Position numbers and translations under genes: made by a program
In this document: piece by piece, positions 1 through 5,593 of the stretch
Position numbering within the stretch: the first letter of the stretch is position 1
Layout of the letters: every line of letters begins with the position of its first letter
The notes under the pieces: generated by a model
Seen by the model: the letters and a program-made list of their open reading frames with translations, nothing else
Database searches by the model: none
What the model was told of the DNA's origin: nothing
NCBI GenBank assembly: GCA_002683585.1
Contig: NYTQ01000086.1
Coordinates: 1-5,593, forward strand
Direction: 5' to 3'
DNA: 5,593 bases
DNA from: Cryomorphaceae bacterium
GTDB lineage: Bacteria > Bacteroidota > Bacteroidia > Flavobacteriales > Crocinitomicaceae

Positions 1-695
1 AAGCCAGCTCCAACCTCACCAATAACATTAGATTCGGGGATACGCACGTTATCAAAAATGAGCTCTGCAGTTTCACTCGCTCGAACACCTAATTTCTCTT
101 TTATTTTAACCGCTGAAAACCCTGGAGTTCCTTTTTCAATGATAAAAGCACTGATGCCATTACTATCTAGAAGATCCCCAGTTCTAATCAAAACAACTGC
201 TACGTCTCCCGATAAACCGTGCGTAATCCAGTTTTTAGTCCCATTCAACACCCAATGGTCACCGTCTTTGACTGCTGTCGTTTTCATGCGCATGGCATCC
301 GAGCCTGTATTCGCCTCAGTCAAGCCCCACGCACCAATCCATTCTCCACTAGCAAGCTTTGGTAAATACTTTCTTTTCTGTTCTTCATTTCCATGATAAA
401 AAATATGACCCGTACATAACGAATTGTGGGCTGCAACACTCAAACCGATTCCACCGCAAACCTTACCGAGCTCCATAAGTGCTGTCGCATACTCAGCATA
501 ACCGAAACCAGAACCACCATATACCTCAGGTATAAAAATACCAAGGAGACCAAGCTCTCCAAGTTTTTTCATCGTATCTACAGGAAAGGTTTCATGATCA
601 TCCCAACTCTTCATATTTGGTTTAATCTCCTTTTCTGCAAAGTCACGGACCATTTGTGCAATCATGCCCTGATTTTCGTTCTGCTCAAAATTCAT
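1..695 (-). CDS. Acyl-CoA dehydrogenase, N-terminal 231 residues (3' end beyond the left edge)
   Basis: FAD-dependent acyl-CoA dehydrogenase, which would oxidise an acyl-CoA to the 2,3-enoyl-CoA and pass electrons to electron-transferring flavoprotein, in the cytoplasm. The frame is open from the ATG at 695-693 to the window edge, giving 231 residues of a family usually near 380. The all-helical N-terminal domain spans about residues 1-120, with LGELGLLGIFIPEVYGGSG at about 45-63. The middle beta domain follows, with the flavin/substrate motif GLTEANTGSDAMRMKTTA (124-141), NGTKNWITHG (151-160), and the typical KEKLGVRASET (199-209) and FDNVRIP (214-220). The C-terminal domain with the catalytic glutamate lies outside the window, so chain-length specificity cannot be judged. 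The signature motif has Ala-Asn-Thr after its Glu (E127), where Pro-Gly-Ala-like residues are common. It starts 22 bases after the apt stop on the same strand, so it may be co-transcribed. The leader is AT-rich with no Shine-Dalgarno sequence. Family call is secure; the exact substrate is unknown. Confidence 0.95.
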   Translation of the reverse strand, partial: MNFEQNENQGMIAQMVRDFAEKEIKPNMKSWDDHETFPVDTMKKLGELGLLGIFIPEVYGGSGFGYAEYATALMELGKVCGGIGLSVAAHNSLCTGHIFYHGNEEQKRKYLPKLASGEWIGAWGLTEANTGSDAMRMKTTAVKDGDHWVLNGTKNWITHGLSGDVAVVLIRTGDLLDSNGISAFIIEKGTPGFSAVKIKEKLGVRASETAELIFDNVRIPESNVIGEVGAG

Positions 696-717
696 ATATC
701 TAATGATTAATTACTGC

Positions 718-1248
718 TTAATAGGAGACTAAATTTACAATATTCTTACTATATCCATTTAGCTTTTCGTCTCCTTTAAGAAAGCTAAGGTTTACTAAAA
801 AATTAAATCCTGCTATAGAGCCTCCACAACTTTTAACAAGCTCTGCCGCAGCGGCGGCCGACCCACCTGTAGCCAATAAATCATCATGAATAAGTACATT
901 TTGACCATGAATAACGGCATCCTCGTGCATTTCTATTTCTGCGCTTCCATATTCAAGCTCATATGAATAGCTAATCTTTTTATAAGGAAGCTTTCCTTTT
1001 TTACGAATTAAAATAAAAGGCACCTTCAGTGCTATGGCCAGAGGGTAGCCGAATAAAAAACCACGACTTTCTATACCTGCAATTGCATCAATATTTTGGT
1101 CACTATAAATACTTGCTAAATGAGTGATTACCTCTTGGGAAAGTTCTGGTTCTAACATAATCGTGGAGATGTCCTTAAATAGGATGCCAGGCTTTGGAAA
1201 GTCGGGCACATCTCTAATTATATTTTTAAGCTTGTCTTCTAAAAGCAT
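718..1248 (-). CDS. apt: Adenine phosphoribosyltransferase
   Basis: Cytoplasmic purine-salvage enzyme converting adenine and PRPP to AMP and pyrophosphate. From the ATG at 1248-1246 it encodes 176 residues, the usual length for the family. Visible motifs (numbered from this ATG) are FPKPGILFKDIS near 17-28, IAGIESRGFLFG at 56-67, the flexible-loop segment RKKGKLP at 82-88, and the PRPP-binding loop VLIHDDLLATGGS at 118-130. In that loop His replaces the more usual Val or hydrophobic residue before the two acidic residues. The frame also has an upstream TTG at 1254-1252 that would add two residues. I prefer the ATG because it gives the family-typical beginning MLLEDKLK, and because the TTG lies inside a promoter-like TAAATTTG. 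The gene follows the helix-hairpin-helix gene by 59 bases and precedes the acyl-CoA dehydrogenase by 22, all on the same strand. The call is very secure. Confidence 0.97.
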   Translation of the reverse strand: MLLEDKLKNIIRDVPDFPKPGILFKDISTIMLEPELSQEVITHLASIYSDQNIDAIAGIESRGFLFGYPLAIALKVPFILIRKKGKLPYKKISYSYELEYGSAEIEMHEDAVIHGQNVLIHDDLLATGGSAAAAAELVKSCGGSIAGFNFLVNLSFLKGDEKLNGYSKNIVNLVSY

Positions 1249-1251
1249 GTG

Positions 1252-1259
1252 CAAATTTA
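1252..1259 (-). promoter_or_regulatory. Candidate Bacteroidota -7 promoter element upstream of apt
   Basis: On the minus strand the bases read TAAATTTG, a full match to the TAnnTTTG -7 consensus used by the primary sigma factor of Bacteroidota. It ends three bases before the apt ATG, so transcription would begin at or almost at the start codon. No clear TTTG/TTG -33 element is seen about 19-21 bases further upstream; only TTCC-like sequence is there. With an AT-rich background an 8-base match with two free positions can arise by chance, so this is a weak call. Confidence 0.25.
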
Positions 1260-1307
1260 ATGAAGGTTTAGGGGATTAGGAATTTTTCTCTGTGTTTTTA
1301 AAAAAAC

Positions 1308-2192
1308 TTATTCAATGATGAGGTATGGAAATAGCTTATCAAAGGTCTTTGAATCAATCAGTTTTGATTTTTTTATTTCTGTTATATTTTTAAATCCATT
1401 CGATTGCGTCCTCATCTTAACAATTGAATTTGCCTGAGCATAGCTCAAATAAGGATGTTTGTATAGGTCTTCAAATGTTATGGTGTTTAATCGTAATTTC
1501 TGCACTTTATCACTATCAATAAAAAGCTGCTCAGTCAATGCTTCATATGTCTCAGGTCTCATTTTCCATACTTCAAGAAGCTGCTCAATCTTATAATATC
1601 CTCCTATTTTGGTGCGATACTTTATAATCTGAGACGCATAAAACGGACCAACCCCTCTAAGAGAGACCAGCTGTGCCGAATCAATAACGTTCAATTCTAA
1701 AATTGGCTTCAGCTTAATATGATCACTCGAAAGGACTTTACCCTCTAGCTTATTCACTGGGTCAGAAGCATTCGGATAAAAGGTGGAATCTTTAATCAAG
1801 GTCATGAGTGCTTTTGGGAAAACATAAATCTTATTAAGCGCATCATTTGACGATATACCTGATTTTATAAACTTCATTACGACAGCTGCCTGTTTTTGAG
1901 ATAATCCCAAATACCTCCATTCAGCTTCACTATATTCATTTGGATCAAATTTCCGAGGCGGTAACCTATATTTTGATTGGCTTTTTTGTTTTCTTTGATT
2001 CGTCTGCTTAAGCGCTCCTTTAGGGAGCAACTCTTGCTCGTTTATTCTCTTTACATCCTCAATAGAGAGCATAATTTCGGGTTCAGAATAATAATGAATA
2101 AGCCTAGGAATGAAGACAACGAAAACAGCCAAAACAAAAAAAACGACTAATCCTCGACGCGTTTTTTTTGAAATATAAAAAGGATTATTAAT
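1308..2192 (-). CDS. Membrane-anchored ComEA-like helix-hairpin-helix protein, probable non-AUG start
   Basis: Predicted single-pass membrane protein with three helix-hairpin-helix (HhH) units, probably facing the periplasm and binding DNA without sequence specificity. The frame is open back to a stop at 2198-2196 with no ATG or GTG before the membrane segment. Starting at the ATT of 2192-2190 gives 294 residues. It begins NNPFYISKKTRRG (2-14), a basic, family-like cytoplasmic stub, then a hydrophobic span at about 15-30. A TTG at 2132-2130 is possible but would cut into the membrane helix and remove the basic stub. A linker rich in Lys, Gln and Ser follows (about 55-75). HhH-1 starts near FDPNEYSEAEW (82-92). 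HhH-2 starts at LELN (165-168), with hairpin LRGVGP (178-183) and an IIKYRTKIGGY stretch. HhH-3 starts at LRLN (233-236). Only HhH-2 keeps the canonical GVG hairpin. It begins about 17 bases after the symporter stop. A role in DNA uptake is family knowledge for ComEA, not shown here. Confidence 0.85.
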   Translation of the reverse strand: MNNPFYISKKTRRGLVVFFVLAVFVVFIPRLIHYYSEPEIMLSIEDVKRINEQELLPKGALKQTNQRKQKSQSKYRLPPRKFDPNEYSEAEWRYLGLSQKQAAVVMKFIKSGISSNDALNKIYVFPKALMTLIKDSTFYPNASDPVNKLEGKVLSSDHIKLKPILELNVIDSAQLVSLRGVGPFYASQIIKYRTKIGGYYKIEQLLEVWKMRPETYEALTEQLFIDSDKVQKLRLNTITFEDLYKHPYLSYAQANSIVKMRTQSNGFKNITEIKKSKLIDSKTFDKLFPYLIIE

Positions 2193-2209
2193 CGTTTAAT
2201 GATTTAATC

Positions 2210-3823
2210 TTATGAAACATCTTTGGCTCCCTTAATGGCATTAAAATAACGCGCGAGTTCTTTCTTTACGATAGGGAAAAGGAAAAATAAACCAACCATA
2301 TTAGGAAAAACCATGGCGAAAATCATGGCGTCGGAAAAGCCCCATATTGAATCCATACTCGCTGCTGCACCAATAACAACAAATCCCAAAAAAAGAAATT
2401 TGTAAGCTAAATCAGCCGAACGCCCTCGACCAAATAAGAATTTCCAAGACTGCAAACCGTAATAAGACCATGAAATCATTGTAGATACGGCAAATAATAC
2501 AACTGCTATTGTCAGAAATACCTTGGAATAAGGAATATAAGCAGCAAAGGCCTGGGAGGTTATACCAGCACCTTCATATGCAACTCCATCAATCATCACA
2601 GAACCCGAACCATCTCCACCGTATTGAAAAATAGCACCATCTCCACCACCGAAATTAAAAATAATAATAACTAGGGCAGTCATTGTACAAATGACAACCG
2701 TATCTATGAAGGGTTCAAGCAGTGCGACAAGGCCTTCTGAGGCAGAATATTTGGTCTTAACAGCTGAATGGGCAATAGACGCAGAACCTGCACCTGCTTC
2801 ATTAGAGAAAGCAGCTCTTTTGAAACCGACCAGCAAAACACCAATGATTCCTCCAACACCAATTGCTTGAGGATTGAAAGCCTCTCTAAAAATCAATGCA
2901 AAAGCATCGTCCACAAAGCTAAAATTACTGAGTATAATATACAGACAAGCCGCTAAGTATAAAACCGCCATAAAGGGCACTATTTTCTCAGTAACAGAGG
3001 CGATTCTTTTGATTCCACCAATAATAATAATCCCAACTAAAACAGCTAAAACAACTCCTATGATTGCACCTGCACTTGAACTTTCCCAACCCATTAGCTC
3101 CTTCAATACGATTGTAGCTTGGTTACTTTGTGCTGCATTTCCTCCACCAAATGAACCTCCAATACAAAAAATAGCGAACAACGCGGCTGTTATTTTGCCC
3201 AATGTTGCGAAACCTTTTTCCTTTAATCCCTTGCTTAAATAATACATGGGACCTCCATAAACTGTTCCGTCTTCTCCTATGTCTCTGTATTGGACTCCCA
3301 AAGTACATTCAACAAATTTTGAGGACATCCCTAACAAACCACAAACTACCATCCAAAAGGTGGCTCCGGGACCTCCCAAAGCAATGGCTAATGCCACACC
3401 AGCTATATTTCCATTCCCCACAGTTCCAGATACCGCAGTAGCCAAAGCTTGAAAATGGGTAACTTCTCCTTCCTTACTTTCATCGGAAATAGTATCCTTA
3501 ATATCACCATCAACAGCCAAAGCCGCATCACCCGAAGTAGTATGATCCACGTGGTCGTATTTACCACGAACAACATTTATTGCTTTGCCAAAAAAACGAA
3601 TGTTTGGAAAACCAAAATAAAGTGTGAAGAATAAAGCGCTGCAAACCAATAGAATAATGACAAAGGGTGCTCCGTCAAAAACTTCAAAAAATATAATACC
3701 TGAAATAAAATCTGAAATAGGTTTAAATGCCTGGTCTATTTTTTGGTCTAACCCCATTTCATCTTGAGCGAAGCTCAGCATAGGTAATAAAAGAGCGATT
3801 AGAGCAAAGATTCCTTTTTTCAT
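2210..3823 (-). CDS. Sodium:alanine/glycine symporter, AlsT/AgcS family
   Basis: Inner-membrane transporter of the alanine/glycine:cation symporter family (APC superfamily fold), importing small amino acids with sodium. It has 537 residues, longer than the roughly 450-490 common in the family. Residues 1-20 (MKKGIFALIALLLPMLSFAQ) resemble a Sec signal peptide ending at an Ala-Gln site, as seen in Bacteroidota members. Membrane segments follow from about 52. Family motifs are VSGTVGNGNIAGVALAIALGGPGA (131-154), YGGPMYYLSKGL (189-200), GGSFGGGNAAQSNQ (222-235), FKRAAFSNEAGAGSASIAHSAVKT (334-357) and EPFIDTVVICTMTALVI (370-386). Two hydrophilic insertions explain the extra length: an acidic loop at about 88-120 between the first membrane segments, and a Gly/Asp-rich loop at about 392-420. 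The start ATG is clear, 45 bases after the RmlD-like stop. The exact substrate (alanine, glycine or glutamine) cannot be read from sequence. Confidence 0.95.
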   Translation of the reverse strand: MKKGIFALIALLLPMLSFAQDEMGLDQKIDQAFKPISDFISGIIFFEVFDGAPFVIILLVCSALFFTLYFGFPNIRFFGKAINVVRGKYDHVDHTTSGDAALAVDGDIKDTISDESKEGEVTHFQALATAVSGTVGNGNIAGVALAIALGGPGATFWMVVCGLLGMSSKFVECTLGVQYRDIGEDGTVYGGPMYYLSKGLKEKGFATLGKITAALFAIFCIGGSFGGGNAAQSNQATIVLKELMGWESSSAGAIIGVVLAVLVGIIIIGGIKRIASVTEKIVPFMAVLYLAACLYIILSNFSFVDDAFALIFREAFNPQAIGVGGIIGVLLVGFKRAAFSNEAGAGSASIAHSAVKTKYSASEGLVALLEPFIDTVVICTMTALVIIIFNFGGGDGAIFQYGGDGSGSVMIDGVAYEGAGITSQAFAAYIPYSKVFLTIAVVLFAVSTMISWSYYGLQSWKFLFGRGRSADLAYKFLFLGFVVIGAAASMDSIWGFSDAMIFAMVFPNMVGLFFLFPIVKKELARYFNAIKGAKDVS

Positions 3824-3868
3824 GAGGTGATTTTAATGTTTACAATTGTTGTGTCGAAGGTAAGGTTT

Positions 3869-4759
3869 TTAGACCGAGAATAAAAGCTTTAAGCTATCCT
3901 CAAAAGACATGGGTCTATAATCAATTTCAGCGCGTGCTTTACTGAGGTCAAACCCAGTTTTTGGCGGTCTTTTGGCAGCTTGATTCAATGACTCACTCGT
4001 CGTTTTATTTAGTGATTTAGTGTCTAAGCCACAAGACTTAGCCACCCTAAGTACAAGCTCATAAATTGAGAATATCTCTGGCCCGGAGATATGATATATT
4101 CCCGTTTTATGCAGCTCAGCTATTCTAATACACGCCCATGCGAGGTCATCAGCCCAAGTTGGCGCTCTAAATTGGTCGTCAATAATATTTAGCTCTTTTC
4201 CTGAAGTCAACGCCTCTTTGGCCCACAACACAATATTGGATCGAGACAAATTATTTCCTTCACCAAAAACAATAATCGTTCTTACAATAGACCAATTTTT
4301 GTTTGCCGAATTTATAAGAATCCTTTCGGCGTCTACCTTTGATTGGGCATAAATACTTAGAGGATTCGGCTGATCAGATTCCATATAATTTCCTTTCTCC
4401 CCATCGAAGACAAAGTCAGTAGAGAGGAGTGAAAAATGAGCTCCATATTTTTGGGAAGCTTCAAACAAATAAGCAGTAGCAGTCACATTCACATCATGAC
4501 AAAGTTCAGGATTCGTTTCACAATAATCTACATTTGTAATGGCTGCAGTATGAATCACAGCATCAGGATTATAGTCCATAATCACCTTATTGACTTCATC
4601 TTGACTAGAAATATCCAAAGACCTGTAAGACGAATTGGGACAGTCTGAATTCCTGTTTTCTCCAAGAGATGTGGCCAAAAATGATTTTTTATTTTTCTTG
4701 AGCTGACGAACAATTTTCTGCCCAAGTAAGCCATTGCTGCCTGTAATTAAAATCTTCAT
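3869..4759 (-). CDS. RmlD-like SDR sugar-nucleotide reductase
   Basis: NAD(P)H-dependent extended short-chain dehydrogenase of the RmlD (dTDP-4-dehydrorhamnose reductase) group, cytoplasmic, 296 residues, the family's normal length. The Rossmann dinucleotide-binding loop is GSNGLLG (7-13), with an acidic DI near 49-50 and the HTAAITNVDYCE segment (70-81). The catalytic triad is visible as Thr114 in STDFVFDG (113-120) and Tyr137 with Lys141 in YAQSK. The substrate-binding half includes RAPTWADDLAWA (198-209), GIYHISGPE (220-228) and the late RPPKTGFDLSKA (264-275), matching RmlD-type proteins. No other rhamnose genes (rmlA, rmlB, rmlC) are in view, so the true substrate is open; it may be another 4-keto-sugar nucleotide or an SDR of unrelated role. 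It starts 13 bases after the PspC-like stop. An AAAGGG lies only one base before the ATG, too close for a normal ribosome binding site. Confidence 0.88.
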   Translation of the reverse strand: MKILITGSNGLLGQKIVRQLKKNKKSFLATSLGENRNSDCPNSSYRSLDISSQDEVNKVIMDYNPDAVIHTAAITNVDYCETNPELCHDVNVTATAYLFEASQKYGAHFSLLSTDFVFDGEKGNYMESDQPNPLSIYAQSKVDAERILINSANKNWSIVRTIIVFGEGNNLSRSNIVLWAKEALTSGKELNIIDDQFRAPTWADDLAWACIRIAELHKTGIYHISGPEIFSIYELVLRVAKSCGLDTKSLNKTTSESLNQAAKRPPKTGFDLSKARAEIDYRPMSFEDSLKLLFSV

Positions 4760-4772
4760 ACCCTTTAATAAA

Positions 4773-5012
4773 TTATAGCTCCCAAATGGACTTTTTTCTT
4801 TTGGTAGAAAAAGTAAAATAATGCTTGTGCTCGAGTAACCAGGCCATTATTAAATAAATTAAAAGTGGAGACCCTAGGGTTACGAAAGAGAAGTAAATAA
4901 AACCTAATCGGACTTTAGTCGTTCTAATACCGAGTTTTCGCGCCCACCACTCACAGACACCATAGGACTGCATTTCAAAAAAAAATAGGATTTTTTGAAG
5001 CGTTCTTTTCAT
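4773..5012 (-). CDS. Short PspC-like membrane protein
   Basis: 79-residue protein resembling the PspC domain. The pattern SYGVCEWWARKLGIRTTKVRLGFIY (16-40) corresponds to the 'GVCgGLAeylgi...vRl.Fv' core. It is followed by one hydrophobic helix at about 38-60 (FSFVTLGSPLLIYLIMAWLL), then a basic tail (KRKK at 71-74). PspC proteins are inner-membrane partners in the phage-shock envelope-stress response of other bacteria, but short standalone versions are common in Bacteroidota and their role is not established. No pspA, pspB or pspF is present. Its first residues MKRTLQKILFFFEMQ replace the 'MkkLyRs..dr' opening typical of full PspC domains. It starts 20 bases after the OmpA-family stop and ends 13 bases before the RmlD-like start, so co-transcription with both is likely. 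The ATG at 5012-5010 is the only good start. Confidence 0.8.
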   Translation of the reverse strand: MKRTLQKILFFFEMQSYGVCEWWARKLGIRTTKVRLGFIYFSFVTLGSPLLIYLIMAWLLEHKHYFTFSTKRKKSIWEL

Positions 5013-5032
5013 GTAGAGCTGAACTAGCTTGG

Positions 5033-5593
5033 TTATTTCAGAGGCTTAAACTCCATCCATTCAGGATTTGCCGGAGTCGCAGTATTCGGATCAAAATCTT
5101 GACTTGTAATTCTAGCAGTCGTACGTCTGTTTATTTGATGCAAGCGCTCGAATTTAGCTTTATCAGAAGATCTGAATTTGTTGATATACCGCTCAGTGAG
5201 TACGATCGCCTTACCATTGTCATCAGTCCAAGATGCAGGCTCAGCCTCTCCTTTTCCAATAGGTTGAATTCTTCTAGAATCAATACCTTTTTCTTCAACT
5301 AAGAACTTATAAACGGCCTTGGCTCTATTCTCTGAGAGCACTTGGTTATAATTGGCAGATGAACGAGAATCTGTATGAGAGAAAAGGTCTATTGTTATGT
5401 AAGGATGCGTGCTAAGTAAGTTGTATAAGAAATCTAAAGAATCTGTTGACATACAAGTAGAGTCATTGATAAAGCTCCACTCATTTAATGGGTAACGTAC
5501 CTCAGGTGTTCGAATTTCTTCAACGATCGGTACGAGCTCAATCTCAACAATAAATGACTGACTCTCTTTTAAACCAACGGTTGTTATTTTTGT
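5033..5593 (-). CDS. OmpA-family protein, C-terminal 186 residues (5' end beyond the right edge)
   Basis: C-terminal peptidoglycan-binding domain of a larger outer-membrane or periplasmic protein. The frame is open to the window edge, so the ATG at 5452-5450 is an internal methionine (residue 48 of the visible part), not the start. Visible numbering: IRTPEVRYPLNEWSF (27-41) precedes the OmpA core. Core elements are SLDFLYNLLSTHPYITIDLFSHTDSR (52-77) and NQVLSENRAKAVYKFLVEEKGIDSRRIQPIGKGEAEP (83-119). Asp75 and Arg90, 15 residues apart, match the pair that binds diaminopimelate in peptidoglycan in characterised OmpA domains. FERLHQINRRTTARI (148-162) is a tail motif found in Bacteroidota OmpA proteins. 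In those relatives the domain often sits behind TPR and PD40/WD40-like repeats, but the upstream part here is unseen. The TAA stop is 20 bases before the PspC-like start. Confidence 0.92.
   Translation of the reverse strand, partial: TKITTVGLKESQSFIVEIELVPIVEEIRTPEVRYPLNEWSFINDSTCMSTDSLDFLYNLLSTHPYITIDLFSHTDSRSSANYNQVLSENRAKAVYKFLVEEKGIDSRRIQPIGKGEAEPASWTDDNGKAIVLTERYINKFRSSDKAKFERLHQINRRTTARITSQDFDPNTATPANPEWMEFKPLK

Noticed and set aside
58..710. Plus-strand open frames of 112 and 94 codons at the left end
   Set aside because: They are antisense to a clear acyl-CoA dehydrogenase frame and their translations show no recognisable domain.
1291..1306. T/A-rich inverted repeat just after the helix-hairpin-helix stop, possible terminator
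   Set aside because: The stem (GTTTTT/AAAAAC) is almost all A-T with a two-base loop, so a stable terminator hairpin is unlikely.
2768..3634. Several short open frames on both strands inside the symporter region
   Set aside because: All overlap the strongly conserved symporter coding sequence and look like low-complexity shadows.
3842..3849. ACAATTGT palindrome in the gap before the symporter, possible operator
   Set aside because: Only 8 bases and not extended by flanking symmetry; expected by chance in AT-rich DNA.
4790..4814. AT-rich inverted repeat with a 9-pair stem, one bulged T and a 6-base loop, possible terminator
   Set aside because: It lies inside the 3' coding part of the PspC-like gene, has few G-C pairs and no suitable downstream T run on the coding strand; it reflects Lys codons.
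5033..5452. OmpA-family gene as a complete 139-residue protein starting at the ATG at 5452
   Set aside because: The frame stays open to the window edge and the upstream residues (for example IRTPEVRYPLNEWSF) match the normal lead-in to this OmpA domain, so the ATG is internal.

Overview
The window looks like an ordinary chromosomal stretch from a member of the Bacteroidota, probably of the Cytophagales or Flavobacteriales type; no finer placement is possible by eye. The evidence is AT-rich DNA, start codons with essentially no usable Shine-Dalgarno sequence, TAA at all six visible stop codons, and several protein types typical of that phylum. These are an OmpA-family C-terminus ending in a 'LHQxNRRT' motif, a short PspC-like membrane protein, a membrane-anchored triple helix-hairpin-helix protein, and an AlsT-type symporter with a signal-peptide-like N-terminus.

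All seven genes lie on the minus strand. In transcription order (right to left) they are: the C-terminal 186 residues of an OmpA-family outer-membrane/peptidoglycan-binding protein (5593-5033, N-terminus outside the window); a 79-residue PspC-like membrane protein (5012-4773); an RmlD-like SDR sugar-nucleotide reductase (4759-3869); a sodium:alanine/glycine symporter (3823-2210); a ComEA-like helix-hairpin-helix protein (best start a non-AUG codon near 2192, end 1308); adenine phosphoribosyltransferase apt (1248-718); and the N-terminal 231 residues of an acyl-CoA dehydrogenase (695 to beyond position 1). The gaps between genes are 20, 13, 45, about 17, 59 and 22 bases. Coding density is therefore very high, no gene-free stretch exceeds about 60 bases, and no convincing terminator was seen in any gap. 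Plus-strand reading frames in the window are antisense shadows of these genes.

The genes do not form an obvious pathway. They cover envelope structure (OmpA-like, PspC-like), nucleotide-sugar or related redox chemistry (RmlD-like), amino-acid uptake (symporter), DNA binding at the envelope (HhH protein), purine salvage (apt) and fatty-acid or branched-chain acyl-CoA oxidation (acyl-CoA dehydrogenase). Same-strand tight packing suggests some co-transcription, but a shared function is not supported.

I found no RNA gene, mobile element, CRISPR array, attachment site or clearly new system. The points most worth a second look are the missing AUG start of the helix-hairpin-helix gene, a possible Bacteroidota-type -7 promoter element abutting the apt start codon (which would imply a near-leaderless mRNA), degenerate outer hairpins in the HhH protein, and the signal-peptide-like leader on the symporter.
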